A stretch of DNA of 11,637 nt from an uncultured Clostridia bacterium. GTDB lineage: Bacteria; Bacillota; Clostridia; Oscillospirales; Ruminococcaceae. A model generated the notes under the pieces. The model did not search any database. It saw only the letters and a program-made list of their open reading frames with translations, and had not been told where the DNA came from. Below, one piece after another: positions 1 through 6,166 of the stretch. The stretch is from contig CALGTU010000120.1 in assembly GCA_937901465.1 (NCBI GenBank), positions 1 to 11,637 on the forward strand, given 5' to 3'. The position numbers and the translations under genes are program-made. Position 1 is the stretch's first letter. Each line of letters starts with the position of its first letter.

Positions 1-957
1 GAGATTGTTCCAGAATTCTTCGGGAGTGATAACCTTGCTGATATTTTCTTTATTGATGTATTTTGAAAATTCTTTTGCATATCCGATTTCGTTGTATCTT
101 TCATCTTCGCCAAAACCTACAGTAAAAGTTTTGTCTACATTAGCAACAGCGGCAACATAACTGCTGTCAACGCCACTTGAAAGGAAACTTCCTACTTCAA
201 CATCAGAAATTTTATGAGCTTCAACTGAGTTTTTGAAAATATCAGAAATTTCGTTCACCCAGTCTTCAAGCTGAGGCTTACCATCTTCGTTGAATTTTAC
301 TTCCCAGTATCTTTCAACAGAAAGTTCGCCGTTTTTATATGTGAAACAATGTGCGGCAGGGAGTTTGCAAACATTCTTGAAAAATGTTTCTGTCGTAGGG
401 GAATACTGGAATGTGAGATAGTTTTCAAGTGCTGTTTCATTAAGTTCCTTAACAAATTTAGGATGTGCAAGGAATGACTTTATTTCCGAACCGAACATGA
501 AAGTATCATCCATAACAGCATAGTAAAGGGGCTTTATTCCGAAAAAGTCTCTTGCACCAAAAAGCTCTTTGCTTTCTTTATCCCAGATAACGAAAGAGAA
601 CATACCTCTTAACATATTAAGAAGAGATTTGCCATATTCTTCATATCCGTGAAGAAGCACTTCAGAGTCGGATTTTGTTTTGAAGACATGGCCAGCTTCT
701 ATGAGTTTTTCTCTTATTTTCTGAAAATTATATATTTCTCCGTTAAAAAGAAGAACTTTTGTGTTATCCTCGTTATAAATAGGCTGGTCGCCGTTTGAAA
801 GGTCAATGATAGAAAGTCTTCTGAAACCGAGGGCGATGTTTTCATCAATATACGAACCATCGGAGTCAGGACCGCGGTGACGGATAAGATCCATCATCTC
901 GGTAAGGACTTTATTTGAATTATCTATAGTGTTGGTAAAACCTACATAACCGCACAT
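1..957 (-). CDS. asnB: Asparagine synthetase (glutamine-hydrolysing), 5' part, truncated by window edge
   Basis: Makes asparagine from aspartate, ATP and glutamine-derived ammonia in the cytoplasm. The 319 visible codons begin MCGYVGFTN, so removal of Met exposes the catalytic N-terminal Cys of a class II glutamine amidotransferase domain. Further glutaminase signatures follow: RHRGPDSDG (about residues 26-34), FNGEIYNF (71-78) and KSDSEVLL (95-102). The synthetase domain then starts, with its ATP-pyrophosphatase loop SSGVDSS at residues 260-266. The frame runs open to base 1, so roughly 200-300 residues of the usual 500-630 are missing to the left. The ATG at 957-955 is fixed by the Cys2 requirement and by an AGGAGG-like site (CCTCC on the plus strand, 967-971) nine bases upstream. 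It is transcribed divergently from the SGNH gene. A free-standing AsnB is the best call; a secondary-metabolite amidotransferase of the same family is less likely. Confidence 0.95.
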   Translation of the reverse strand, partial: MCGYVGFTNTIDNSNKVLTEMMDLIRHRGPDSDGSYIDENIALGFRRLSIIDLSNGDQPIYNEDNTKVLLFNGEIYNFQKIREKLIEAGHVFKTKSDSEVLLHGYEEYGKSLLNMLRGMFSFVIWDKESKELFGARDFFGIKPLYYAVMDDTFMFGSEIKSFLAHPKFVKELNETALENYLTFQYSPTTETFFKNVCKLPAAHCFTYKNGELSVERYWEVKFNEDGKPQLEDWVNEISDIFKNSVEAHKISDVEVGSFLSSGVDSSYVAAVANVDKTFTVGFGEDERYNEIGYAKEFSKYINKENISKVITPEEFWNNL

Positions 958-1011
958 TTATTTAAACCTCCAAGAGTTGTTTTGTTTTACTATATGTACC
1001 TTAACTAAATA

Positions 1012-1040
1012 ATTATACAATATATTAACAATCTTTGCAA
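1012..1040 (-). promoter_or_regulatory. Sigma-A promoter of asnB
   Basis: On the minus strand a -35 TTGCAA (1040-1035) is separated by exactly 17 bp from a consensus -10 TATAAT (1017-1012). Transcription would start near 1005, giving a leader of about 50 nt ahead of the asnB ATG, too short for a T-box or riboswitch. The promoter is inferred from sequence match only. Confidence 0.7.
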
Positions 1041-1093
1041 GAGAATTTACATTTAAATAGTAAATAAGTTTTATTTAAAATTTGTTAAAAGTG

Positions 1094-1122
1094 TTGCAAT
1101 ATTTGATATGATGTTGTATAAT
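1094..1122 (+). promoter_or_regulatory. Sigma-A promoter of the SGNH hydrolase operon
   Basis: A -35 TTGCAA (1094-1099), a 17-bp spacer and a perfect -10 TATAAT (1117-1122) lie 39 bp ahead of the SGNH ATG. The start site would be near 1129. It uses the same -35 hexamer and spacing as the divergent asnB promoter. A TTGTTAA heptamer lies just upstream at 1082-1088. Confidence 0.72.
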
Positions 1123-1160
1123 AAATAAGGTTATATTATTTTGAAAAGAAAGGTAATATT

Positions 1161-2078
1161 ATGTCGAAATCTTATTGGGATTATTCAGGAGGAAAGAAAA
1201 GAAACGAAGGGCCTAAACTTAATTTCTTTGTTATTTTCCTCATTATTATATTTACATTTTTGCTTTGTCTCGGAACATATCTTCTTGTTCAGAATTGGGA
1301 CGAACTTAATATCGGTAAGGAGATTTCCTCAGAAACGGTTGTTGTAACTACTGTCAGTGAAACAACAACTGTAGCAACTACTACATCACCGCCTGAGACA
1401 ACAACAACCCCCGAAACCACTGTTCTTGCAAATCCTATACCACAAACGGATCCTGTTGATCCTTCATATTTTGAAAATTGCGTATTTATAGGGGATTCTA
1501 TCAGTGCGGGGTTTTCTGCTTATGGATTTATTCCGGAGAAGAATGTTTATGCAAGTATTGGTATGAATATTGATAAAATCAATACACAGACTATGCCTAT
1601 TATGTTAAAGAACCCTGATGATGAAACAACATATAGCATTCAGGAAATGACTGTTATTGATGCACTCAAAATATCAAAACCGGATACAATCTACATAATG
1701 CTCGGAAGTAACGGAATCGCATGGCTTTCAAACGATTATATGATTGAAAAGTATCAGATTTTCGTTGATGCAATAAAAGCTGAACTTCCGGATACGACCA
1801 TATATATTATGTCTGTTCCTCCTGTAACTGTAAATAGAGAGGCTCCCGATAATCCGAATGGTCAGATTCTTAATTCAAATATTGATATTTATAATTCAGA
1901 ACTTCTTGAATTTGCAAATGATAATGGATTCTATTTCATAGATGTAAATACCTGCCTTAAGGGAAATGACGGAAAACTCCCTACAGAATGGGCAGGAAGA
2001 GATGGTATGCATTTTAACAGAGATACATATAATTTAGTTATAAACTATATTTTATCACATACAGTAAAGGAAGAATAA
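1161..2078 (+). CDS. Membrane-anchored SGNH/GDSL hydrolase
   Basis: A 305-residue extracytoplasmic serine esterase or acylhydrolase of the SGNH superfamily. A charged, cytoplasmic N-terminus (1-20) is followed by one membrane helix (about 21-43), then a Thr/Pro/Glu-rich linker (about 57-89) that probably spans the cell wall, then the catalytic domain (about 100-300). Block I is FIGDSIS with nucleophile Ser113; block III is LGSNG with Gly182 and Asn184; block V is DGMH with Asp281 and His284. The catalytic set therefore looks complete. The ATG at 1161 follows AAAGGTAA at about 1148-1155 and a strong promoter. It is first gene of a three-gene unit, with only 2 bp before the next gene. Substrate cannot be read from the sequence; removal or transfer of O-acetyl groups on cell-wall or surface glycans is an inference from membrane SGNH proteins in Firmicutes. 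Confidence 0.87.
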   Translation: MSKSYWDYSGGKKRNEGPKLNFFVIFLIIIFTFLLCLGTYLLVQNWDELNIGKEISSETVVVTTVSETTTVATTTSPPETTTTPETTVLANPIPQTDPVDPSYFENCVFIGDSISAGFSAYGFIPEKNVYASIGMNIDKINTQTMPIMLKNPDDETTYSIQEMTVIDALKISKPDTIYIMLGSNGIAWLSNDYMIEKYQIFVDAIKAELPDTTIYIMSVPPVTVNREAPDNPNGQILNSNIDIYNSELLEFANDNGFYFIDVNTCLKGNDGKLPTEWAGRDGMHFNRDTYNLVINYILSHTVKEE

Positions 2079-2080
2079 AA

Positions 2081-2602
2081 ATGAAAAGAAGTAAAAAAAT
2101 AACAGCATTTTTGATTACAGCCATTATTGCACTTTCTATGACGGCCTGTTCAGGAAAGACAGTTGAAGAAAATCCTGTTGATACAACATCCGCTAATGTT
2201 CAGGCTGCATCAATCGATGTTTCTGAAATAGGAAATTCAGCTAAAAAACTCTATACAGGAATTGATATGATTGACATCACATCTGATAAGATGAATTTCT
2301 ATTTTCCTGACCTTGATATGTCAAAAGTAGATTCATTCTATGCTGTTAAGGCACAGGACGGATATACAGATCACTTTGTTAATGTAAAACTTAATGACAA
2401 CACTTATTCTTCACAGGTTTCTGATATTTTCAAGGCATATGCTGTTGATCTTTCTGAAACTTATGCGGATTATGCACCTATAGAAGCAGACAGAGCAGCT
2501 AAAGCGCAGATCTCTGTTGTAGAAGATGATTATGTTGTTCTTATTATTTCTGAAGATAATGCCACAGTACTTTCTTATGTAAAATCATTCTTTAAAAATT
2601 AA
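2081..2602 (+). CDS. Lipoprotein, probable DUF4358 family
   Basis: A 173-residue predicted lipoprotein. A basic start (MKRSKK) and hydrophobic core lead to the lipobox SMTAC, so Cys23 would be lipidated and the mature protein tethered outside the membrane. A polar linker (about 24-50) precedes a single compact domain (about 55-172) with the pattern YTGIDMIDITSDKMNFYF and repeated short beta-like stretches. This resembles the clostridial DUF4358 lipoproteins, whose function is unknown; the family assignment is from memory of the pattern and needs a profile search. It starts 2 bp after the SGNH stop, with AAAGGAAG (about 2066-2073) inside the end of that gene as ribosome site, so the two are probably translationally coupled and work at the same surface. 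No catalytic motif is visible. Confidence 0.72.
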   Translation: MKRSKKITAFLITAIIALSMTACSGKTVEENPVDTTSANVQAASIDVSEIGNSAKKLYTGIDMIDITSDKMNFYFPDLDMSKVDSFYAVKAQDGYTDHFVNVKLNDNTYSSQVSDIFKAYAVDLSETYADYAPIEADRAAKAQISVVEDDYVVLIISEDNATVLSYVKSFFKN

Positions 2603-2623
2603 TAAAGACAGGCGGAGATTTTT

Positions 2624-3016
2624 ATGATTATTGAGTGTTTGATAATTCTTGCGCTGATAGTTGCTATTCTATTTATCTATATTTTCAGAAAAAACGAAGA
2701 GCACGAAGGACATGTACTTATGATTATTCCTTTTATATTCCTTCCTGCGCTAAATGTTCTTGCGTATTTCTTTTCAGGGTATGTAAGACTTATACTTCCA
2801 TTTGATACACTTATAACAAATATAATAATAAATTCTATTGCTGTTCTTGTTTCAGGAATACTTGCAGGTGCTGGATTATCAAAGTTAAAGACCAGATCTA
2901 CTAAGATTACTTATTCAACAATAGTTGCTCTTTATAATATAATACTTAGTTGTATTCTTATTTCAGACTTATGTCAGAGAATGGGTTATACCTTTGATTT
3001 TAATTTTAATATATAA
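2624..3016 (+). CDS. Small four-helix integral membrane protein, unknown function
   Basis: I do not recognise this 130-residue protein. It is highly hydrophobic, with four probable membrane helices at about 2-21, 30-51, 61-85 and 98-117, separated by short charged loops (RKNEEHEGH at 22-30, KLKTRSTK at 87-94). There is no signal peptide, lipobox or recognisable active site. The ATG at 2624 follows a good site, GGCGGAGA (2610-2617), 21 bp after the lipoprotein stop, and the strong terminator begins 7 bp after its stop codon, so it is the last gene of the SGNH unit. A supporting or anchoring role for the two surface proteins is possible but is only inferred from position. Confidence 0.72.
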   Translation: MIIECLIILALIVAILFIYIFRKNEEHEGHVLMIIPFIFLPALNVLAYFFSGYVRLILPFDTLITNIIINSIAVLVSGILAGAGLSKLKTRSTKITYSTIVALYNIILSCILISDLCQRMGYTFDFNFNI

Positions 3017-3022
3017 CACAAG

Positions 3023-3056
3023 CCGACCACAATATATTGTGGTCGGTCTTTGTTTT
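3023..3056 (+). terminator. Intrinsic terminator of the SGNH unit, with NrdR-box-like stem
   Basis: A perfect 24-bp palindrome at 3023-3046 (12-bp arms, CCGACCACAATA and its complement) is followed by TCTTTGTTTT and, after GGGC, by TTTTTTC. It lies 7 bp after the membrane-protein stop. In RNA the innermost bases form the loop. The central 14 bp, CACAATATATTGTG, is identical to the core of the NrdR box at 3215-3232, which is unusual for a terminator. Confidence 0.85.
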
Positions 3057-3070
3057 GGGCTTTTTTCTTG

Positions 3071-3091
3071 TGACTAATGATTTTTTAGTCA
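3071..3091. repeat. Short inverted repeat in the nrdD upstream gap
   Basis: TGACTAA (3071-3077) and TTAGTCA (3085-3091) form 7-bp arms around a 7-nt T-rich loop. No clear T-tract follows on either strand in terminator position, so the role is unknown; it could be an operator or chance. A second weak inverted repeat, GTCAAT (3144-3149) and ATTGAC (3165-3170), overlaps the nrdD -35. Confidence 0.3.
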
Positions 3092-3165
3092 AAACGAGAT
3101 TGTAAGATAAATATTTTTGTGCATTATATACAAAATATATGCAGTCAATTCTCCTAAAAATATCA

Positions 3166-3194
3166 TTGACATTTTATACAGCTTGTTATATAAT
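3166..3194 (+). promoter_or_regulatory. Consensus sigma-A promoter of nrdD
   Basis: A perfect -35 TTGACA (3166-3171), a 17-bp spacer and a perfect -10 TATAAT (3189-3194) predict a start near 3201. This is an intrinsically very strong promoter, which fits a gene held down by a repressor. The leader to the chosen nrdD ATG is about 72 nt. Confidence 0.85.
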
Positions 3195-3214
3195 TAGTAT
3201 CAGCCCACCGATGG

Positions 3215-3232
3215 AACACAATATATTGTGTT
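3215..3232. promoter_or_regulatory. NrdR box (operator for ribonucleotide reductase repressor)
   Basis: AACACAATATATTGTGTT is a perfect 18-bp palindrome whose 16-bp core ACACAATATATTGTGT (3216-3231) matches the known NrdR-box pattern, approximately acaCwATATwTwGtgt. NrdR is a zinc-finger/ATP-cone repressor that senses dATP/ATP and represses nrd operons. The site sits at about +15 to +32, just downstream of the predicted start. NrdR sites usually come in pairs; here only a degenerate partner can be suggested over the -10 (3183-3198). The nrdR gene is not in the window. Confidence 0.85.
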
Positions 3233-3252
3233 TGGTGGTGAAATGAAAATAC

Positions 3253-3261
3253 GGAGAGAGG
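3253..3261 (+). promoter_or_regulatory. Ribosome binding site deciding the nrdD start
   Basis: GGAGAGAGG precedes the ATG at 3273 by 11 nt. Two alternative upstream in-frame starts exist: GTG at 3228, inside the NrdR box and without a ribosome site, and ATG at 3243, behind GGTGGTG at 3234-3240. The ATG at 3273 gives MVTQIIKRDGRKLPFN, the normal beginning of an ATP-cone. Confidence 0.65.
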
Positions 3262-3272
3262 TTGGAATATAT

Positions 3273-5564
3273 ATGGTTACACAGATTATTAAAAGAGACG
3301 GAAGAAAATTACCATTTAACATCGAAAAGATAGCAAATGCAGTTTACAAAGCTGCTCAGGCAGTAGGCGGAAGCAACTACGATGAAGCTATGGAGATTGC
3401 TCGTAAAGTCTGCGTTATGATAGAGGAAGTTTATGGATCTGAAGTTCCTACAGTTGAACAGGTTCAGGATATCGTTGAAAAGGTTCTTGTTGAAGAGGGA
3501 CATGCAAAAACAGCTAAAGCTTATATTCTTTATCGTTCAAACAGAACACGTTCAAGAGAAATGAACACACGTCTTATGAAGGTTTATGAAGACCTTACTT
3601 TCACAAGCGCAAAAGACAGCAATATGAAGCGTGACAACGCTAATATTGACGGTGATACCGCTATGGGAACAATGCTTAAATATGGTTCTGAAGGCTCAAA
3701 GCAGTTCTATGAAATGTATGTTCTTGATCCTAAACATGCTAACGCTCATAACAAGGGTGATATTCATATTCATGACCTTGATTTCCTTACACTTACAACT
3801 ACTTGCTGTCAGATAGATATAGCAAGACTTTTCAAAAACGGATTCTTTACAGGACATGGTTTCCTTCGTGAACCAAACAGCATTGGTAGCTATAGTGCTC
3901 TTGCTTGTATCGCTATCCAGTCTAATCAGAACGACCAGCATGGCGGTCAGAGTATTCCTAACTTTGATTACGGTCTGGCTCTTGGCGTTGCAAAGACATT
4001 TATTTCAGAAGTTGCAAGAATTTCAGATATTCTTTTTGACGGAAAAGATGTTTCAGCTGTTAAGGAAGAACTTAAAAATTACGTTTCAGATAAAGAACAT
4101 ATCCTTGATGACGAAGGCGTTGCATTTACAGAAAAGACTCTTTGTGAAAAACTCGGTGTATCATCAGAAGATGCAAAGCATGTTATAGAAAAGGCTCTTA
4201 ACGCTACGGATCATGCAACATATCAGGCTATGGAAGCTCTTATTCATAACCTCAACACAATGCATTCAAGAGCAGGAGCTCAGGTTCCTTTCAGTTCTAT
4301 CAACTACGGAACAGATACATCTGCCGAAGGAAGAATGATTATAAAGAATGTTCTTCTTGCTAATGAAGCTGGTCTCGGAAATGGCGAAACTCCTATATTC
4401 CCGATACATATCTTCAAGGTTAAGGAAGGCGTAAACTATAATCCTACAGATCCTAACTATGATCTCTTTAAACTCGCTTGCAGAGTTTCTGCTAAGAGAC
4501 TTTTCCCCAACTTCTCATTTATCGATGCTCCTTACAACCTTCAGTATTATAAAGAAGGTGATTACAACACAGAAGTATCATACATGGGTTGCCGTACAAG
4601 AGTTATTGGTAATAACTATGATAAGGATCGTCAGATTGTAACAGGAAGAGGAAACTTAAGCTTTACATCAATAAATCTTCCTCGTCTTGCTATCGAATCA
4701 GATGGTAATGTAGGTCTTTTCTTCGAAAAGCTCGATGATATGATGGATCTTGTTATTGAACAGCTCAATGCAAGATACAGAATTCAGGCACAGAAGAAGG
4801 TTCGTAATTTCCCATTCCTTATGGGACAGGGAATCTGGATTGATTCAGAAAAACTCGGCCCTGATGATGAAGTAGGCGAAGTTCTTAAACATGGTACACT
4901 TTCAATGGGCTTTATAGGACTTGCAGAATGTCTTAAATCACTTATTGGTGTTCACCATGGTGAATCAGAAGAAGCTCGTGATCTCGGTATGGAAATCGTT
5001 ACTCATATGAGAAACAGAATGGACGAAGAGAGCAAGAGAACAGGAATGAACTATACACTTCTCGCAACTCCAGCCGAAGGTCTTTCGGGCAGATTTGTAA
5101 ATATTGATAAGATTAAATATGGTGTTATCGAAGGTGTAACAGACAGAGAATATTATACAAACTCATTCCATGTTCCTGTTTATCATAACATAAGTGCTTT
5201 TGAAAAAATCAAGATAGAAGCTCCTTATCATGCTCTTACAAACGCGGGACATATCAGTTATATCGAACTTGATGGAGATCCTCTCAAGAACGTTGATGCT
5301 TTTGAAAAGATTGTTCGTTGTATGAAGGAATCAGGAATAGGATATGGTTCTATCAACCATCCTGTTGACAGAGACCCTGTTTGTGGATACACAGGTATCA
5401 TTGATGATGTTTGTCCTAAGTGTGGAAGAAAAGAAGACGACGGAAAGCCTCGTTTTGAAAGAATAAGAAGAATCACAGGTTACCTCGTAGGAACACTTGA
5501 CAGATTTAACGATGCTAAAAAAGCAGAAGAACGCGACAGAGTTAAACACTCTATCAAGGAATAA
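3273..5564 (+). CDS. nrdD: Anaerobic ribonucleoside-triphosphate reductase (class III), catalytic subunit
   Basis: Reduces ribonucleoside triphosphates to dNTPs by glycyl-radical chemistry in the anaerobic cytoplasm. From the ATG at 3273 it has 763 residues. An N-terminal ATP-cone (about 1-93, KRDGRKLPFNIEKIANAVY) senses ATP/dATP for allosteric on/off control. The barrel domain carries the candidate active-site cysteines: TTTCCQ (Cys178/179) and MGCRTRV (Cys440). The glycyl radical residue is Gly736 in RRITGYL near the C-terminus. A zinc-finger-like region precedes it, but only three cysteines are visible (Cys704, Cys714, Cys717), with Asp701 at the place of the first CxxC cysteine and His696 nearby. 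Length is in the normal range for clostridial NrdD. A perfect-consensus promoter with an NrdR box lies upstream and the activase gene nrdG follows, separated by a hairpin. Identity is very secure; the exact start is less so. Confidence 0.96.
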   Translation: MVTQIIKRDGRKLPFNIEKIANAVYKAAQAVGGSNYDEAMEIARKVCVMIEEVYGSEVPTVEQVQDIVEKVLVEEGHAKTAKAYILYRSNRTRSREMNTRLMKVYEDLTFTSAKDSNMKRDNANIDGDTAMGTMLKYGSEGSKQFYEMYVLDPKHANAHNKGDIHIHDLDFLTLTTTCCQIDIARLFKNGFFTGHGFLREPNSIGSYSALACIAIQSNQNDQHGGQSIPNFDYGLALGVAKTFISEVARISDILFDGKDVSAVKEELKNYVSDKEHILDDEGVAFTEKTLCEKLGVSSEDAKHVIEKALNATDHATYQAMEALIHNLNTMHSRAGAQVPFSSINYGTDTSAEGRMIIKNVLLANEAGLGNGETPIFPIHIFKVKEGVNYNPTDPNYDLFKLACRVSAKRLFPNFSFIDAPYNLQYYKEGDYNTEVSYMGCRTRVIGNNYDKDRQIVTGRGNLSFTSINLPRLAIESDGNVGLFFEKLDDMMDLVIEQLNARYRIQAQKKVRNFPFLMGQGIWIDSEKLGPDDEVGEVLKHGTLSMGFIGLAECLKSLIGVHHGESEEARDLGMEIVTHMRNRMDEESKRTGMNYTLLATPAEGLSGRFVNIDKIKYGVIEGVTDREYYTNSFHVPVYHNISAFEKIKIEAPYHALTNAGHISYIELDGDPLKNVDAFEKIVRCMKESGIGYGSINHPVDRDPVCGYTGIIDDVCPKCGRKEDDGKPRFERIRRITGYLVGTLDRFNDAKKAEERDRVKHSIKE

Positions 5565-5581
5565 GATTTCTATAAAGTTTC

Positions 5582-5620
5582 AGGGCAACTTCCGTTTTGG
5601 TGTTGCCCTTGACTTTGTTT
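5582..5620 (+). terminator. Hairpin between nrdD and nrdG, possible attenuator
   Basis: AGGGCAAC (5582-5589) and GTTGCCCT (5602-5609) form a perfect 8-bp stem with a 12-nt loop, followed by TGACTTTGTTT. The T-tract is interrupted, so it looks like a partial terminator or an mRNA stability element rather than the end of the operon, since nrdG begins only 16 bp later without an obvious promoter. It would lower NrdG relative to NrdD, as suits an activase needed in smaller amounts; this is inference. Confidence 0.55.
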
Positions 5621-5622
5621 AT

Positions 5623-5629
5623 AGGAGAG
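5623..5629 (+). promoter_or_regulatory. Ribosome binding site deciding the nrdG TTG start
   Basis: AGGAGAG lies 6 nt ahead of TTG at 5636, the codon that yields the expected NrdG beginning (M)EIRIAGT. An in-frame ATG-less extension back to 5597 would start inside the hairpin loop and has no ribosome site. Confidence 0.75.
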
Positions 5630-5635
5630 ATATAT

Positions 5636-6145
5636 TTGGAAATAAGAATAGCAGGTACAAGTAACGATTCTATTGTTGATGGTCCCGGAATACGTTTTAC
5701 TATTTTCGTTCAGGGATGTCCTCATCATTGTAAAGGTTGTCATAATCCGCAAACTCATTCATATGATGGCGGAAAGCCGATTGATACAGATGAACTTTTG
5801 AAAAAAATTCTTGCAAACCCATTACTTGACGGAGTTACATTCAGCGGTGGAGAGCCATTTGTATATGCAAAAGAACTCGCTGATTTAGCAAGAAAAATAA
5901 AACAGAATAATCTTAATATTGTGACATATTCAGGGTATACTTTTGAAAGACTTATTTCTGAATCCACAGAAGAAAATGGATTTTCAGAACTTCTCTCTGA
6001 AACTGATATTTTGATTGATGGACCTTATTTAGAGAATGAACGTTCTCTTATGCTTCTTTTCAGAGGAAGTAAAAATCAGCGTATAATTGATGTGAAAAAG
6101 AGTCTTGAAAAAGGCTCTGTTGTTGAAATAAATCTTGATAATTAA
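5636..6145 (+). CDS. nrdG: Anaerobic ribonucleotide reductase activating protein (radical SAM)
   Basis: Activates NrdD by cleaving S-adenosylmethionine at a [4Fe-4S] cluster and abstracting hydrogen from the NrdD glycine. The protein is 169 residues from the TTG at 5636, within the usual NrdG size. The N-terminal region has DGPGIRFTIFVQGC, then the radical SAM cysteines in CPHHCKGC: Cys28, Cys32 and Cys35 in the Cx3Cx2C spacing of this family. SAM-binding FSGGEPF follows at about 69-75, and IDGPYLE with the LLFRGSKNQRIID segment completes the family C-terminus. It lies 71 bp after nrdD with an intervening hairpin, and 21 bp before the solute-binding protein gene. Its rare TTG start, combined with the hairpin, suggests a deliberately low translation level compared with nrdD. 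Identity is secure. Confidence 0.96.
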   Translation: MEIRIAGTSNDSIVDGPGIRFTIFVQGCPHHCKGCHNPQTHSYDGGKPIDTDELLKKILANPLLDGVTFSGGEPFVYAKELADLARKIKQNNLNIVTYSGYTFERLISESTEENGFSELLSETDILIDGPYLENERSLMLLFRGSKNQRIIDVKKSLEKGSVVEINLDN

Positions 6146-6153
6146 AAAATAAT

Positions 6154-6161
6154 AGGGGGTG
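6154..6161 (+). promoter_or_regulatory. Ribosome binding site ahead of an apparent AUC start
   Basis: AGGGGGTG is a strong Shine-Dalgarno sequence whose end lies 5 nt before ATC at 6167. No ATG, GTG or TTG in the right frame lies at a usable distance: the GTG at 6159 runs at once into TAA, and the first in-frame ATG (6209) is 47 nt away, inside the signal peptide. Confidence 0.65.
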
Positions 6162-6166
6162 TAAGT

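Noticed and set aside
958..1011. T-box or riboswitch in the asnB leader
   Set aside because: The predicted leader is only about 50 nt and shows no specifier hairpin, antiterminator or terminator.
3121..3142. AT-rich GCAT...ATGC stretch as a second NrdR box
   Set aside because: Only the outer four bases pair; the centre is not palindromic and lacks the CACwATATwTwGTG pattern.
3228..3272. Longer NrdD starting at GTG 3228 or ATG 3243
   Set aside because: The GTG lies within the NrdR palindrome and has no ribosome site; the extra 15 residues (MFGGEMKIRREVGIY) do not look like an ATP-cone start. ATG 3243 has a moderate GGTGGTG site and cannot be excluded, but ATG 3273 gives the family-typical beginning behind GGAGAGAGG.
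5597..5635. NrdG extension beginning at 5597
   Set aside because: It would begin in the loop of the nrdD-nrdG hairpin, lacks a ribosome site and adds 13 residues absent from the usual NrdG start; TTG at 5636 has AGGAGAG at the right distance.
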